DNA from: Corbicula japonica
Lineage: Eukaryota > Mollusca > Bivalvia > Venerida > Cyrenidae
Direction: 5' to 3'
Assembly (NCBI GenBank): GCA_038501625.1
Contig: JAZAYU010000697.1
Span: 114,810 to 178,809 of the forward strand
DNA: 64,000 nucleotides
Shown here piece by piece: positions 12,430 through 24,604 of this stretch. The translations under genes were made by a program, and so were the position numbers. The notes beneath the pieces were generated by a model. It saw only the letters and a program-made list of their open reading frames with translations, did not search any database and was not told where the DNA came from. The stretch's first letter is position 1. Every line of letters begins with the position of its first letter.

Positions 12430-13636
12430 AACGATTCGGGTAAGTGATTGTTTGAATGACTGATCGAGTGATTGATTAAGTGGGTGATAGGGTGAATAGA
12501 TGATTGAGTTATTAAATGAATAAATCTGGACGGGATGAATGTTTCTTGAATAATTGAGTGTTTGAATCAGTAATTGATTTATTGAATAGGCGAGAGAGTG
12601 AATGATTGGTTAAATGAACGAAAGGGTGAGTGAGTGGTTGATTGAATGGTTGACTGATTGATTGAATGAATGAGTGATCGAATGAATTAACGAATGAATG
12701 AGTAACTAAATAAATAATTGAATGATTGATTGAATGACTGAATAAATTACTGATAAAATAAATGGGATATTGATTCAGTGATTGATTGAACGAAATGGTG
12801 AGGGAGGGAATGAGTGATTGAGCGAATGAATAATTGAGCGTTTTATTGATTAAATGAATGTATGACGGAGTGAGTGATTGATTGAATGAGTGATTTACTG
12901 ATTGAATGGGCGAGGGAGTTAGTAATTGATTGAATGGGTGATTGAGTGAGTTAGTGATTGATTAGATGAGTGATTGAGGTAATAAATGGGTGATGGAGTA
13001 AATGATATTTGAATGCGTGTGAGTCAGTGAGAGAATGGGCAAGTGACCGATTGATTAAATAGGTGAAAGAGTGAATGGATGACTGAGCGATTAAATGAAT
13101 GAATATGGACGGGATGAATTTTTCTTGAATGATTAAGTGAGTATTGAATGAGTGATTAAGATAATGAATGGGTGATGGAGTTAATGATAATTGCATGCGT
13201 GTGAGTGAGTGATTGATTAAATGAGTGATTGATTGAATGAATAAGTGATTGAATGGGTGATAAAGTGAGTTAGTGATTTATTAGATGTGTGATTGAAATA
13301 ATGAATGGGCGAGGGAGTAAATGATATTTGAATGCGTGTGAGTGAGTGAGTGAATGGGCAAGTGAGTGAGTGATTGATTGTATGGGGAGTGAGTGATTGA
13401 TTAAATGGGTGAAAGAGTGAATGGATGATCGCGAGTAAATGACTGCATATGGACGGGATGAATGTTTCTTGAATGATTAAGTGAGTATTTAAATGTGTGA
13501 GTGATTGATTGAATAGGCGAGGGAGTGAATGATTGATTGAATTAATGATAAAATGAATCGGTGGGTGAGTGAGTGAGTGAGTGATTGATTGAATGAGCGA
13601 TTAAGTGGTTGAATGGGAGATAGAGTTAAAGATGTG

Positions 13637-13669
<33 letters not shown>

Positions 13670-13960
13670 GAGTGATTAAATGAATGGGTGATAGAGTAAA
13701 GATATATAAGTGAGTGATTGATTGAATAAGTGATTAAATGAATGAATGGGTGATAGAATGAAAGAAGTGTGAGTGATTGATTAAATGATTGGCTGAGGGT
13801 GTGAATGCTTGATTGGAATGATTGAATGAATTACTGATAAAATAAATGGTTGGGTGAGTGAGTGAGTGATTGAATAGGTGGTTGGGTGAGTGAGTGAATA
13901 GGTTAGTGATTGATCGAATGAATGATTGGTACAGTTACTGATTGAGCTATAAACGTATTC
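12430..13960 (+). repeat. degenerate tetranucleotide array (GATT/GAAT/GAGT)
   Basis: For about 1.5 kb the sequence is an irregular mix of gatt, gaat, gagt and gtga steps (for example 'gattgattgaatgagtgatt'), with higher-order blocks such as 'tggacgggatgaatgtttcttgaatga', which recurs near 12527, 13108 and 13451. Short minus-strand frames in it are simple-repeat artefacts. It separates the left repeats from the decayed viral-type genes on its right. Confidence 0.9.
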
Positions 13961-13996
13961 GATGTAAGAAGGAAACAAGAGCGAAAATGAATAATC

Positions 13997-14302
13997 ATGG
14001 AATCACCAACCGTGTTCAGAGTTATTAACTATTTTGCCGCGTTAAGAAACGCTGGCATAACAGATCGTAAATCCATGTTACAGAATATTTCGAGACTTCA
14101 AATGAAAGCGATTAGTTGTGTCGTGAAAAGACTCCTGAACGGTACTATCAACCCTTTTATGCGACATGTAAGGCTGATAGAAAGCAGGCGATTACTGCTA
14201 AGAACTTTGGCTTCAACGCGAGTGAGTTTTGCCAGGAGAAAGAGTTTAGTTAATCGATATCACTGCGTGATTCCCGCGTTATTAGGAGGAGGAGGAATTT
14301 GA
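13997..14302 (+). pseudogene. small Polinton/adintovirus-type structural-like protein
   Basis: This frame of 101 codons is rich in Arg, Leu and Ser and ends in a glycine run (ALLGGGGI). Its layout is a helical N-terminal half, a basic segment around residues 62-88 (ESRRLLLRTLAS, RRKSLVNR), then a short hydrophobic/glycine tail. That layout resembles the small core or membrane-active proteins encoded beside the ATPase in adintovirus- and Polinton-like elements; the match is by eye only. It lies about 60 bp upstream of the zinc finger/ATPase remnant in the same orientation. The frame itself is open, but its neighbours are broken, so the whole locus is probably dead. Confidence 0.5.
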
Positions 14303-14358
14303 AACTGTTAAAAGAACGTAAGAAGGCGCGGAGGAGTGAGCGTATTTGTACATAAGTA

Positions 14359-14945
14359 ATGTTTTCTTGCGAAGTTCAATTTTCGAGATACGATAATCTA
14401 AAGAGGCACCGAGACGCTAAACATCGCCTAGATCTTTCAAAACCGAAAACTGGCGATATGATATTTCAACATCCCTTTTCTATGCTACTTTCTGAGCCGA
14501 GCGGGAGCGGAAAAACGGAATGGACCAAGCGATTGATACTATCCGATATGATACAGCCCTCTCCCCAGCGCGTGATATGGTGATATGATACGACGAATTA
14601 AAACGATTCTTGCCCAACATTCAGTTTGTCAGCGGCATTCCGGAGCGTCTCGAAGATCCGGATTTCATCGATGCCTACTTCCGAAACCTTATCGTTTAGG
14701 ACGACTTGATGACGGAAGCCAAATGCGACCGACGAGTTGCCGATCTATTTACGAAGGCATGTCATCATCGGAACATTTCGATCATCTATCTTACTCAAAA
14801 CCTGTTTCCCCAGGGCAAAGCTTGCAGGGGCATAAGCCTCAATACTCAGTATTTGGCTCTATTCGATTATCAGATCGCACCCGGAGTCGTTATATGGTCA
14901 CAAAGAGATTGCTCTTTACCCGACGGTGTTGTGAAACCTAACTCG
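14359..14945 (+). pseudogene. decayed zinc finger plus FtsK/HerA-type packaging ATPase
   Basis: The first 75 codons hold a degenerate C2H2 finger (RHRDAKH with one cysteine displaced) and then a P-loop ending SGSGKT, where the first glycine of the Walker A motif has become Glu. The frame is then broken: an in-frame TGA at 14581-14583 is followed by a frameshift. A TAG at 14697-14699 falls in the hydrophobic strand just before the acidic DD of the Walker B region. The downstream part (about 14700-14880) keeps 'DLFTKACHHRN' and 'YLTQNLFPQGK', typical of the ATPases that package DNA in Polinton/adintovirus-like elements. At least one frameshift, two stops and a Walker A change make it non-functional. 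Confidence 0.7.
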
Positions 14946-15164
14946 AACGAGACGGAATGCCTGTATGTGAAACAGTTTTATTTACGGGAAAGCCTCTACG
15001 CGACAGTTTGTAACCGAGCCGGATACGTATTCGTGGATATAAGAAAGTTTGTTAACGGAACGGCTACTGTTATTGGCGTTGACCTCAGTCCGCTGCAGTG
15101 GTTAAGCTTAAAACGGCTTTCATCTGGCATAGACGTTGCTGTAACGGAGGCTCGCGCCAACTGA
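14946..15164 (+). pseudogene. PC4-like ssDNA-binding domain fragment
   Basis: The last ~70 codons before the stop at 15162-15164 resemble the PC4/p15 transcription coactivator fold. They contain an aromatic 'FYLRESLYATV' strand, 'VFVDIRKFV', then 'GVDLSPLQWLSLKRL', which matches the family pattern of a VDIR strand followed by an LSPEQW-like helix start. It runs on in the same frame as the ATPase remnant with no start of its own. This suggests a deletion fused two genes, or that the element encoded the pair together. Function at this locus is unlikely. Confidence 0.55.
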
Positions 15165-15178
15165 AAGGAACAAGAAGG

Positions 15179-15340
15179 GAATAATACCCTATCGCGTGGC
15201 CAAGATTCGCTTAGAACTCTGCGTTCTTGAAGCGATTTCATTCTGAATTTAAGTCCGCCCATACAGCGGACTTAGGATAAGAATGTACAGTTTACACTCG
15301 GACGAACCTCCCTAAGAATAATATCCTATCGCGTGGCCAA
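15179..15340 (+). repeat. 25-bp direct repeat pair
   Basis: A 25-bp motif containing 'cctatcgcgtggccaa' occurs at 15179-15203 and 15316-15340 with one mismatch, about 137 bp apart, just downstream of the decayed ATPase/PC4 frame. It could be a local duplication or paired regulatory sites of the dead element; nothing decides between these. Confidence 0.6.
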
Positions 15341-15555
15341 CCTTTTTCACAACGTGATATAATTTATCGGGCCAATCGTGGACGAATAGGATAAAAGTAA
15401 ATGTTGTTTTCATTTGACGCATTGTATTTCCAAACAATAACACTTCCTTATTATATTCTATAATACAAGCCTATACAAAGAAGTTTCAAAACGTCTTTCA
15501 ACGTCTTCTATCGTCACGTAGACAAATCCGAACATGTTACTTCAAAATCGTTTAA

Positions 15556-16157
15556 CCAACCAATAAGCGCTCTGTTCTCCTTTTACGTCGTCTTTCATAC
15601 AATTTAAGGTGACTACCCCCTGGCTAAGCTCTTCTATCGACATTAAAAACTTGGTGTATTGGTCAGTCGCTCAGATATTTTATAACACTCCCCCCCCCCC
15701 CCCGCCACCACCCGAGGTCGACAGTACTATGCAATCGATGAATGGGGATGCTAACATTAATTTTCCTATATCTGAATGGAAGTTAACTAACCCGACGAGG
15801 ACATTCTAACGCGATCGATTTAAGTAATTAAATTGAATGAAACTTTATGGGGGGTTGACCTTAACTATCGTCGAGAACGATTAATGATTTTTGTTCATTA
15901 TATTTATAAAGGACGCGGATTTATTATATAAGGGCTAAGGTACCGTTAGGGGGTCTACAGACGCCGTAAAGTATCCTTAACTTTTTTAATTAACGATCGA
16001 TCCTGGTGACAATAAGTCGTTCGATCCGGCGTCGGTGAGTCAATCGATCCGGTGACGATGAGTCATATGCTGATGACGTCACGATGAGTCATTTAATACC
16101 CAATCCCCCGTGCCCCGTGCCGCAATCCACCCCAAACGATCTTTCTATATTACTGAT
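15556..16157 (-). repeat. inverted copy of the tandem unit (putative right terminal repeat)
   Basis: Read in reverse complement, this stretch follows 10058-10690 (and about 8836-9425) throughout. Shared marks include the 'atcgcatagtattg' block (here with changes), the 'ccgcgtcctttataaatataatg' block and the spaced 'gactcatcgt' motifs. A cytosine run of about 16 bases at 15689-15704 is a private change. The homology stops sharply at 'aacgatctttctatatta' near 16157. Confidence 0.9.
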
Positions 16158-19100
16158 AGTATATGTATTCCAAGTACTGCACAATCCGATACTTATAGTA
16201 TTTAGTTTGTCTAAAAATTTCATATAGCCATTAGGTCATCTGTTTCTTCCGTAATAAAAACCCATTAATGACCACATTATTTTTCCTTCAATTTTAGAAA
16301 AAATAATAGATAATATAAAATTGTGGTGGAAAACAAAACTATAACCATCAATTATCTTTGAATCTTGTTGATATACGCACTTTTAGTCATGTACCATATT
16401 TTGGACGCTAGATACTTGAGTTATCAAAATTTATTACAATTCCATTTGTTCATGACACAGATATAAGTAAAAAAACATGAAAAGAGTATTCGTGCATGTT
16501 TATAAGTAATTTATAAACTTCTGCCTAAGCAGTGTATGTTTTCTCCTTTGTAACAAACATTTGTGGGGAAGTCCAACATTGACACTTACTGGTGTTATCT
16601 GATAAAATCCTTTTCGCTCACATAAGGTTATTGTGAAACAGGTTTTATTATGGTTATCATTATTCACATCTAATTGCAAATCCTTTCTTAATGTTCGTAA
16701 TTTGCATTTTACTAAAACGCCCAGATGCGCCTACATCGATTTTAATTAAAGAAACCAAAACACCTGACGATGAGTTTGTACGTGAATACAGAACTGAAAT
16801 CTTTACTTTATGTTGTTTCAAGAAAAGGATACTGACTTGTAGTGAAATGCAGTGTCATTTAAAAACACTTGGCAATCTTCCACTACCGTGATGGATTTTG
16901 GTATATACGATCAAATCTATAACTCTCTTCGAAAATGTCCGTTTGTTTATACCTCAGGAGGGTCTATATCCGGTGTACGATGTATCACACTGGGTTTGGA
17001 AGAAACAAATTTATAAACTTATGAGTAGAACTTAGACTAGCTCATATTTCATAGAAAAAAATCTTAATTAAAAGAAGACTGGTCGGATAGATTGATACAC
17101 TCTCGCCTCACCACCTTAAACAATATTACTCTATCAGCAGCTTAAAAATATTATATAAAAGTTTGATTCAAATGTTATGGTGTTACTCAGTTCTACTTTC
17201 AGCCCGAATTAATAAGTGAACAAGCCGCACGAATACTTTTCAGTATTGAAACTGCCTGTAAAGAACAAAACAACAATTTGATAACTTAACCTGAACAGCG
17301 CAGCTGAACAAAACTGCTAAAATATAACTATCTACCATATCTTTATTGAATCGCTCCTTTATAGAAATAGAGTTCTTTCACATTGTTACCTCAGCGCTCT
17401 CTAAAATTGAAGAGCATATTTAGTCGATAAATGCACGCGAGGGGGCATCGTTTACTATTGTTAATATGACTAAGTGATTATAAAATTAAGAACATGTTGA
17501 TTAATCATTTCAAATTTATAAATAAGTAAGTTCAGTCAAACAACGAAGAATAAAACAAAAACGTTATGATCATTTACAAGCACATCAAGAAAGTTTATGC
17601 GCATTTTAAACATTGTTTATCGCGGTATTTTCAGGACGCGAGTATCCAACGGATTTGTTTGGGTTTTTTATGAAAATACACACGTGAATTGTGTTTACTA
17701 AAAATAAATCTGTATAATTGACAATTCAGACGAACATTATCGGACATTTTACCGTTTTACGGCATTTTTTTTGTAACGCTATAATTTATAGTGGAATGAG
17801 ACATAATTATATTCTTATGTAGCTCGTCGGCGACTAGGTTGATATGTGTTTTGCGTGTTTTCCTTTTGAGAAAAAATATTACGTATTTACATAATAGGAT
17901 GATTCCAGCTACAACCCGAGAAATCGTTAAATTGATTGAACCAAACGAATATTGCCGGACGGCAGGCCAACCAAAACTATTCAAAAAAAATCCAGAGAGT
18001 TTTTTTTTATAAAAACTATTTTGATGTTGAAGAATGTAATTGTTGTCGCTGAAGGTTTTGAAATATAATATTTTCATTTCTGTTTAAAATCAAAATGACC
18101 ATGGACCAAAACAAATGAACGGGACTGCGATATTCAGGTCCGAGTTTAGTTTTATGACGCTTAGCTGTTGTGTACATGTGTGCCCGAGGCATCGTGTCAC
18201 TATCACGTAATCTCTCAATAAACAGGAAATTTTGGAGCCGTGACCAAGACCAAGTTTCTTAATATTAATTAATATAATTGTAAAACCCATTCTAAATTCA
18301 GTTAAATTTATGTTTCATTAATTATCCTTTTCAATATTTTTAAATCCTGAGATTTTGCCTGAAAATCCTTAGATCCGGAGAAGAACCTTACGGTCCGGAG
18401 ATTTCAGATAAAATCCTGAGATTTTGGAAGTCTGCTGACATTTTATCTTCTTTCTACATCATTCCCGTAACACGTAGATATTCATGAAATGCGACTTAAA
18501 CTAATATCTATTGACTATGGCTGACGATTTTATAAAAAAATGATGTTTATAATAACATGAATAATACGTAAACTACTACATGATCTGCCATTTCAACGCT
18601 ACAAATTATAGTTATAGAAATATGGGACTGAACTCGTGAAAATTTTTAGGTATTCGAAAAGTTAACGCTTGAAGTGACAATAACAGTTAAGTTCAATTTG
18701 ATGATTTGAGATAATTAATTTTAAGTCTCCTCAAATGTCAGATATCAAACAAGTTTTCACACCTCAATATGTCACCATCGTTTTCTGGGCAGAATGGGAA
18801 TGGGAATATTGTGTCAAATATATAGGGACAATTAACAGTAAACGGTCGTGTTCAAAGTATGATTTCTAGTTATTAAACATAAAAATAATTTTAATCCAGG
18901 ACTGATAAAAGAAATATACGAATGATTACAATAAATTTTAGTTTTAAACATATGTTGGAAGGAAGTAAAATAGTAAACAAAATAATAACGCTTAACGGGC
19001 GTTGAATACAACGGCGATACATTGTTGAATTCATCCGTTTTCTCTTCCAATTTAGGGAGATCAAGTTACATAAAATATATTTTTTGAAGTAAACGCATTT

Positions 19101-20127
19101 TGTCAGAAAAACACGAGACGCTTATATATGTGTCTGTGGCAAATAGACAGTAACATGCAATCCACATTGTCTTTGTTTTTATATAAGACTTCCTGATTCA
19201 AATTTGCAACCACGTCTTTGATTGTTTTACGCTTTTCACAGTCAAATCTTGCCGACCAGACTTTTTAAAGCCTGCAATATTCGGAAATTCGTAAAACTTG
19301 AATTTATTGTGCCTCATCACAATTATTATTATAATTTATCATAAGCTTTAAGACGACACCGTGATCATGTCCGTTCATTCTGTTAGCAATGACACTGTTA
19401 AATGCCCCCTCACGCGTCGGTTTAGGATAAAACCAATATTTTCGTACCTAAACGTGGAGTACGACGCATGCGCACAACAATGTGAAAGAACTCTATTTAT
19501 ATCAAAGTATAGATAAGGTAATAAATATGTCAAGTCACACTCTTATAAACTAGCCGATTGGTAAACATGCGGATAGGATCGTTAAGTGATTAAGACATGA
19601 TATTTACTTCAGCCTTTATAAATGTTCCGGTAAAAAAGATTGACTTAAAATGAATAAAAAAAGTCACTTTTTACCTAGTTTGCTGAAATAACCAACAAAT
19701 GTCCTTTGAAAAGAACTTTTATGGATATACATAAAAAATAACGGGAACAGTTAATTTGAGCGAGTTGCGTGCTCTTTTACAACACCGAAGTCGAAAAATG
19801 TTCACTGAAATCGACAACTTAAAATGTAAGTGTATTAATTTTTAATATTATTTATCACCTACAAATGTCACACAATCTATATTCAAATGTTGTCTACTGT
19901 ATTGTGTAAATTTGAACGCCTGCCAAGTTCCCAATATAGGCGATCGATGATTAATGTTAAATCACGGTTAAATTCTGTTATAACTTTGTTATTAACCGGT
20001 AGGTAAATATAAGTAAAAAAATTATTCTACTCAAAATTTGATAAGGGCGACTGTTTTCTCCAATGACAGCCTCGTCAATAAGATGAGTAGGGATATAATT
20101 TTGGTCCCAAAAAGTTTATAGCGTTTA
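16158..20127. other. gene-free stretch with weak inverted-repeat ends
   Basis: No coding exon or RNA gene is supported. The frames at 17757-18077 and 18090-18290 show no motif. A segment of about 110 bp near 17340-17455 recurs inverted near 19400-19512 (shared 'caatgtgaaagaactctattt' and 'gccccctc.cgcg'). These could be the ends of an old ~2.2-kb inverted-repeat transposon, but I see no target duplication. Confidence 0.5.
18340..18430 (+). repeat. dispersed 'ccggag/cctgagattt' repeat
   Basis: Short blocks of 'aatcctgagatttt' and 'gatccggagaag' alternate here. The same pattern occurs at about 60412-60500 ('aatccggagattt', 'gatccggagaag', 'ggataaaatccggagatttt') and in part at 59920-59945. This is a short dispersed repeat of unknown class. 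Confidence 0.6.
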
Positions 20128-21482
20128 GGGGAGACCGGGGATAGTTGTTACACTTTTAGCATTTTTCAGAATTGTGACTGTTTCAGTTGTGCGAAAGTAA
20201 TATAAATATTGGCAATTAAAACCATAGGAAGTTAAGTTTAATATAAAATTAGACCAATTACAGTATATACACTGAATTCATAAAAAAACTATTTTTCGTA
20301 AGTAGACCAAAGTGTAACAACTTACCCCGGTCGTGGGGCAGGTTGTTACATGTCTCGGGGTAAAATGTTACAATAGCTCTGGGTACAATTTTTAACATAT
20401 TCAGATACATAACAATGACTTTTTTGACAACGGTTTCATTCAAAGACGTGAAAATTGTTTAGAAAAATTATGATTTTTGACAAAAAAATCCATGTTGTTA
20501 CATAAATATAGTCACTGTGGATGTAAAGTTGGAAAGTCGCAAACGTTTCAATAAGGCATTCATTTTTTAAAAAATCTTTTTTGAATTCGGATAGATTATA
20601 TATATACATTTGTGGTTTACTTATATTGCTCGAACGAAAACAATTTAAATTTATAACTTTTGCGAAAGAACTTTGCGGATGTTTAGTTTGATACCTGTAA
20701 AAGTGTTAGTCCAATATACATTCAGGAACAGCCTCAACCACAGTTACAGAATACAAAAGCTTACCCACACTAACAAACTGTAGATCTGCATGAAATTTTG
20801 AGAGTGTATCAGTTTATTATTTGATCAATTAAAAAAGACACCACAAAAAAGAGAACCAGAAGGGTTACCTTCTTCGAGCGGTCAGTGCCAATAGTTTTCC
20901 GCCAGGTTTAATGCAATAAGATAAAGAAATCAATATTTTGGATTATTTTTGCGTTTACACGAGCATTTTTCCGATAAAATATCGACAATATTGTCGAAAG
21001 TTGTGAAATGAATAATATTAAGGTGTACCATGCTGGTAAAAAATCTATGTTTTGTTGAGGGACGAAATATTACCCTGTAACAACATGCCCCATCACCGAC
21101 GTAACAACTTACCCCACCCACCCCTTGTCGCACTTCAAGGTCGCTAAATATAACATATAGCCTGATTTATTTTTATTACTAGTTTCAAAGAAAATACAAA
21201 TATTTATGTTAATTTTAATTTGTGTTAAAGACTTGTATATGCAATAATGAGGAAATATCGAAATGTTTTCCAAATTCGAAAAAAAATACTTTTACATAGT
21301 AAAATCAGTTTTCCCTAGCTAATCTGACTATTTCCCGGACAATTATAATGAAACTTACATTAAACATAGAGGAAACTTTGAGGGTTATTTTAGTATCCAT
21401 ACCAACTTCATCAGTGATGCAATGTTGTCGCAAAATTAAGTGTAACAACTTGCCCCGTGTAACAACTATCCCCGGTCTCCCC
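20128..21482. mobile_element. non-autonomous inverted-repeat element, TA-flanked
   Basis: The ends are perfect inverted repeats of 26 bp: 'ggggagaccggggatagt...' at 20128-20153 and its complement at 21457-21482. Both sit next to TA, the duplication typical of Tc1/mariner-like transposons. The 1.36-kb interior has no transposase. It repeats the terminal theme: 'gtaacaactta.cccc' motifs occur near 20315-20350 in palindromic form, near 21075-21120, and again just before the right end. It is probably a non-autonomous element or MITE with transposase-binding-like internal repeats. Confidence 0.85.
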
Positions 21483-21483
21483 T

Positions 21484-22269
21484 ATGTTTTAGTCATGCAC
21501 GGGAATTATGGATTTGTACACTTATGACGACAAATGAAGCACGAGAACTTACTGAGTATAATGTCTGAATTTCTGTGTACTTGTTAAAAATGTGCAATTC
21601 AGCGTTAGAGTAACAATTCAGTCTGAAACCGTTTTTTAAAACAATCACCCAAGTCCGGTGTTGAATTTAAGATATTTTTATTAAGTCTATTTTATTGTAA
21701 GTAAAAAGTAACTGTTCTCTCACAAATATAGTACAATCAGCACTCACATAAAATAATCAAAGCCCAGAGCAAAAGGGTTAAGTATTTCCCGAAAGTTGAA
21801 AGCTTCACAATAAGTACATCGCAATCTTAACTGGTCAAAAAGACTAAACCGAAACTGGCGAAAGCCCAGAAAATAGGAGAACGCCCCTTTAAATATGTCC
21901 TTTTATTGAGAACCACTTGATCAACTGTTAGCCCATTAGCTTCCATATAAGGAGTTAGCCTGTAAGTATGCCAAGTGTTAAAAGATGTTAGGCCCCATAT
22001 TTGGATATTAGCATTATAAATGAGGAAGTTTCAATTAAGCCTGTCATCAGATCATTCTAACTGCTGAAATATCAATTCTGAGACAACCCAGACACACAAC
22101 AACTAGTTGATGAAATTTATTAATGAAAATTCATAGAAATTGAACCTTAAAACTGTAATAAATGAATCAAAATGCTAGAGGCGGCTTACGCCTGACGATA
22201 TGAATAGGGGGTCGGTAGGTTACAGACAGCCATGTTTTAAAGACGGGTTTCCCGCACCTTGAGTGTCTC
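21484..22269. other. gene-free stretch
   Basis: AT-rich DNA between two transposon remnants; no feature is supported. Confidence 0.45.
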
Positions 22270-22800
22270 CCACAGTGCTGTTCAACGAACGCGGAAACGT
22301 TTCAAAGACTAACGAAATGTAGCACATTTACAATGGTGGTCGTTCACATGCACAAGACCAATATTGTTGTTGAGGCCCGGCGCAATCGTTTCCAGAACGC
22401 TACCTCGGTACGAAACAGCTTGCAGAATGCAACAAACGTATGGGTATCCACCCAGACAATAAGAAACAGGTTGCATGATGCTGGCATGAATGCAAGACGT
22501 CCTGCCATTCGGATTCCTTTGATGAATAACCACGTCAGGGAACGCCTACGTTGACCATGCGCAATGGAGATCCCGCAATTCGACTCCTGTTTTGTTTACT
22601 GATGAGTCTCAATTTTATCAAGACTTCACAGATATGTGGGCCAGATTGTGGAGAAGACCAAATGAACGTTTTGCTCCTGTTTGCATTTCGGAACACGACA
22701 GAAAATTGTGGAGTGTCTGTTGTGGTAGGGAAAGGAATAAGACCTCCATATTTTTGATATCGTGACCTTGACAGCAGAAACGTATTGTCTCGGTTCCTTA
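22270..22800 (+). pseudogene. Tc1/mariner-like transposase fragment
   Basis: Residues read from about 22270 to 22552 look like the second DNA-binding helix-turn-helix of a Tc1-like transposase: 'STQTIRNRLHDAGMNARRP', then a run ending 'RERLRW'. In a shifted frame at about 22553-22705, 'LFTDESQF' and 'RLWRRPNERFAP' match the region around the first catalytic Asp and the WRR.GER-type motif. A frame change near 22550 and the lack of the second Asp and Glu show it is a dead fragment. The enclosing inverted repeats were not found. Confidence 0.8.
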
Positions 22801-23454
22801 CGTACATGTACGACCATATTCAGTTCAGTAATTCAACTCAGAGGACTAATGCACCGGGTTTATCAAATAAACAATACAAGGCAAAACTTAATGTATCATT
22901 AACTGTTCAAAATATTGATCTTAACAAGAATAAATACAGAATACAAAAGTGGCACCCTTATCAAATTTTGAGGAGTATAATACCAAACCATGACTGAGTC
23001 GTTCATAGATAGTTACATTACTGTACGTAATAAAATAGTGATCGATATCTACAATAATTGTTAACGTAATTTTCACCCTGGCAGTCTAGTTCACACTGCC
23101 CCGGTGTATGTTCCGGTGCATGTCGGTAATTTGTAGACGGTGTAACGTTGTAAACTGACCCCATAGAATAATGACCCCCCGATCATTATTTTAAATAGAA
23201 TATTGTCTCCTCGGTTATCATTTATGACTTCCACACAGTAAAATTGTGATTCCCTATAGAGTAATGACCCTCTTAACCATGTAAACGTACTCATAATTAT
23301 CGCTACCGATAGGCATCGTAAGATAATATAGTATTGGCAACCTTCCGTGTGTGATTTATTCATTATTGGGCGGAATTGATTTAAAATTTCAGGTATGACT
23401 ACTGACAATGCCCTGTTGTGCAAGAAGAAAATTATGAATCTAATCCACGTGTTC

Positions 23455-24370
<916 letters not shown>

Positions 24371-24604
24371 CATATTACTTTAAAAGTATTTGTTCTTTTT
24401 GATATACGAGTCGTATTTATTTATCTTAATAAATTTATATCTGTTTGAGTCATACGCTTTTGATATGGTTTTAACCTGTAACTGAATTTTCTTATAACTG
24501 GAATATAAAATAAAGATAATACCTGAAAAATCAAATTTTATACAGTAGTATTGCAATGCAACTCGAATTACATAATTATTTTATCTTATTATCATTCCAA
24601 ATTT

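Larger units (their letters stand above)
10058..16157. mobile_element. decayed Polinton/adintovirus-like element with long inverted ends
   Basis: An inverted repeat of about 600 bp (10058-10690 against 15556-16157) encloses three decayed genes of Polinton/Maverick/adintovirus type and a simple-repeat array. Long terminal inverted repeats and a packaging ATPase are hallmarks of Polintons, but the usual DNA polymerase B, integrase and capsid genes are missing here. At about 6 kb this would be a heavily deleted derivative of elements normally 15-20 kb. I did not find a target duplication. Alternatively, the inverted repeats could belong to a separate element into which the viral genes fell. Confidence 0.5.

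Noticed and set aside
13781..13978. His/Ser-rich minus-strand frame as a gene, or the tetranucleotide field as a CRISPR-like array
   Set aside because: The repeats are irregular four-base steps without spacers, in animal DNA; this is slippage-derived simple sequence.
22333..22554. A small stand-alone DNA-binding gene
   Set aside because: The helix-turn-helix matches Tc1-like transposase, and the catalytic part follows in another frame, so it is a broken transposase.
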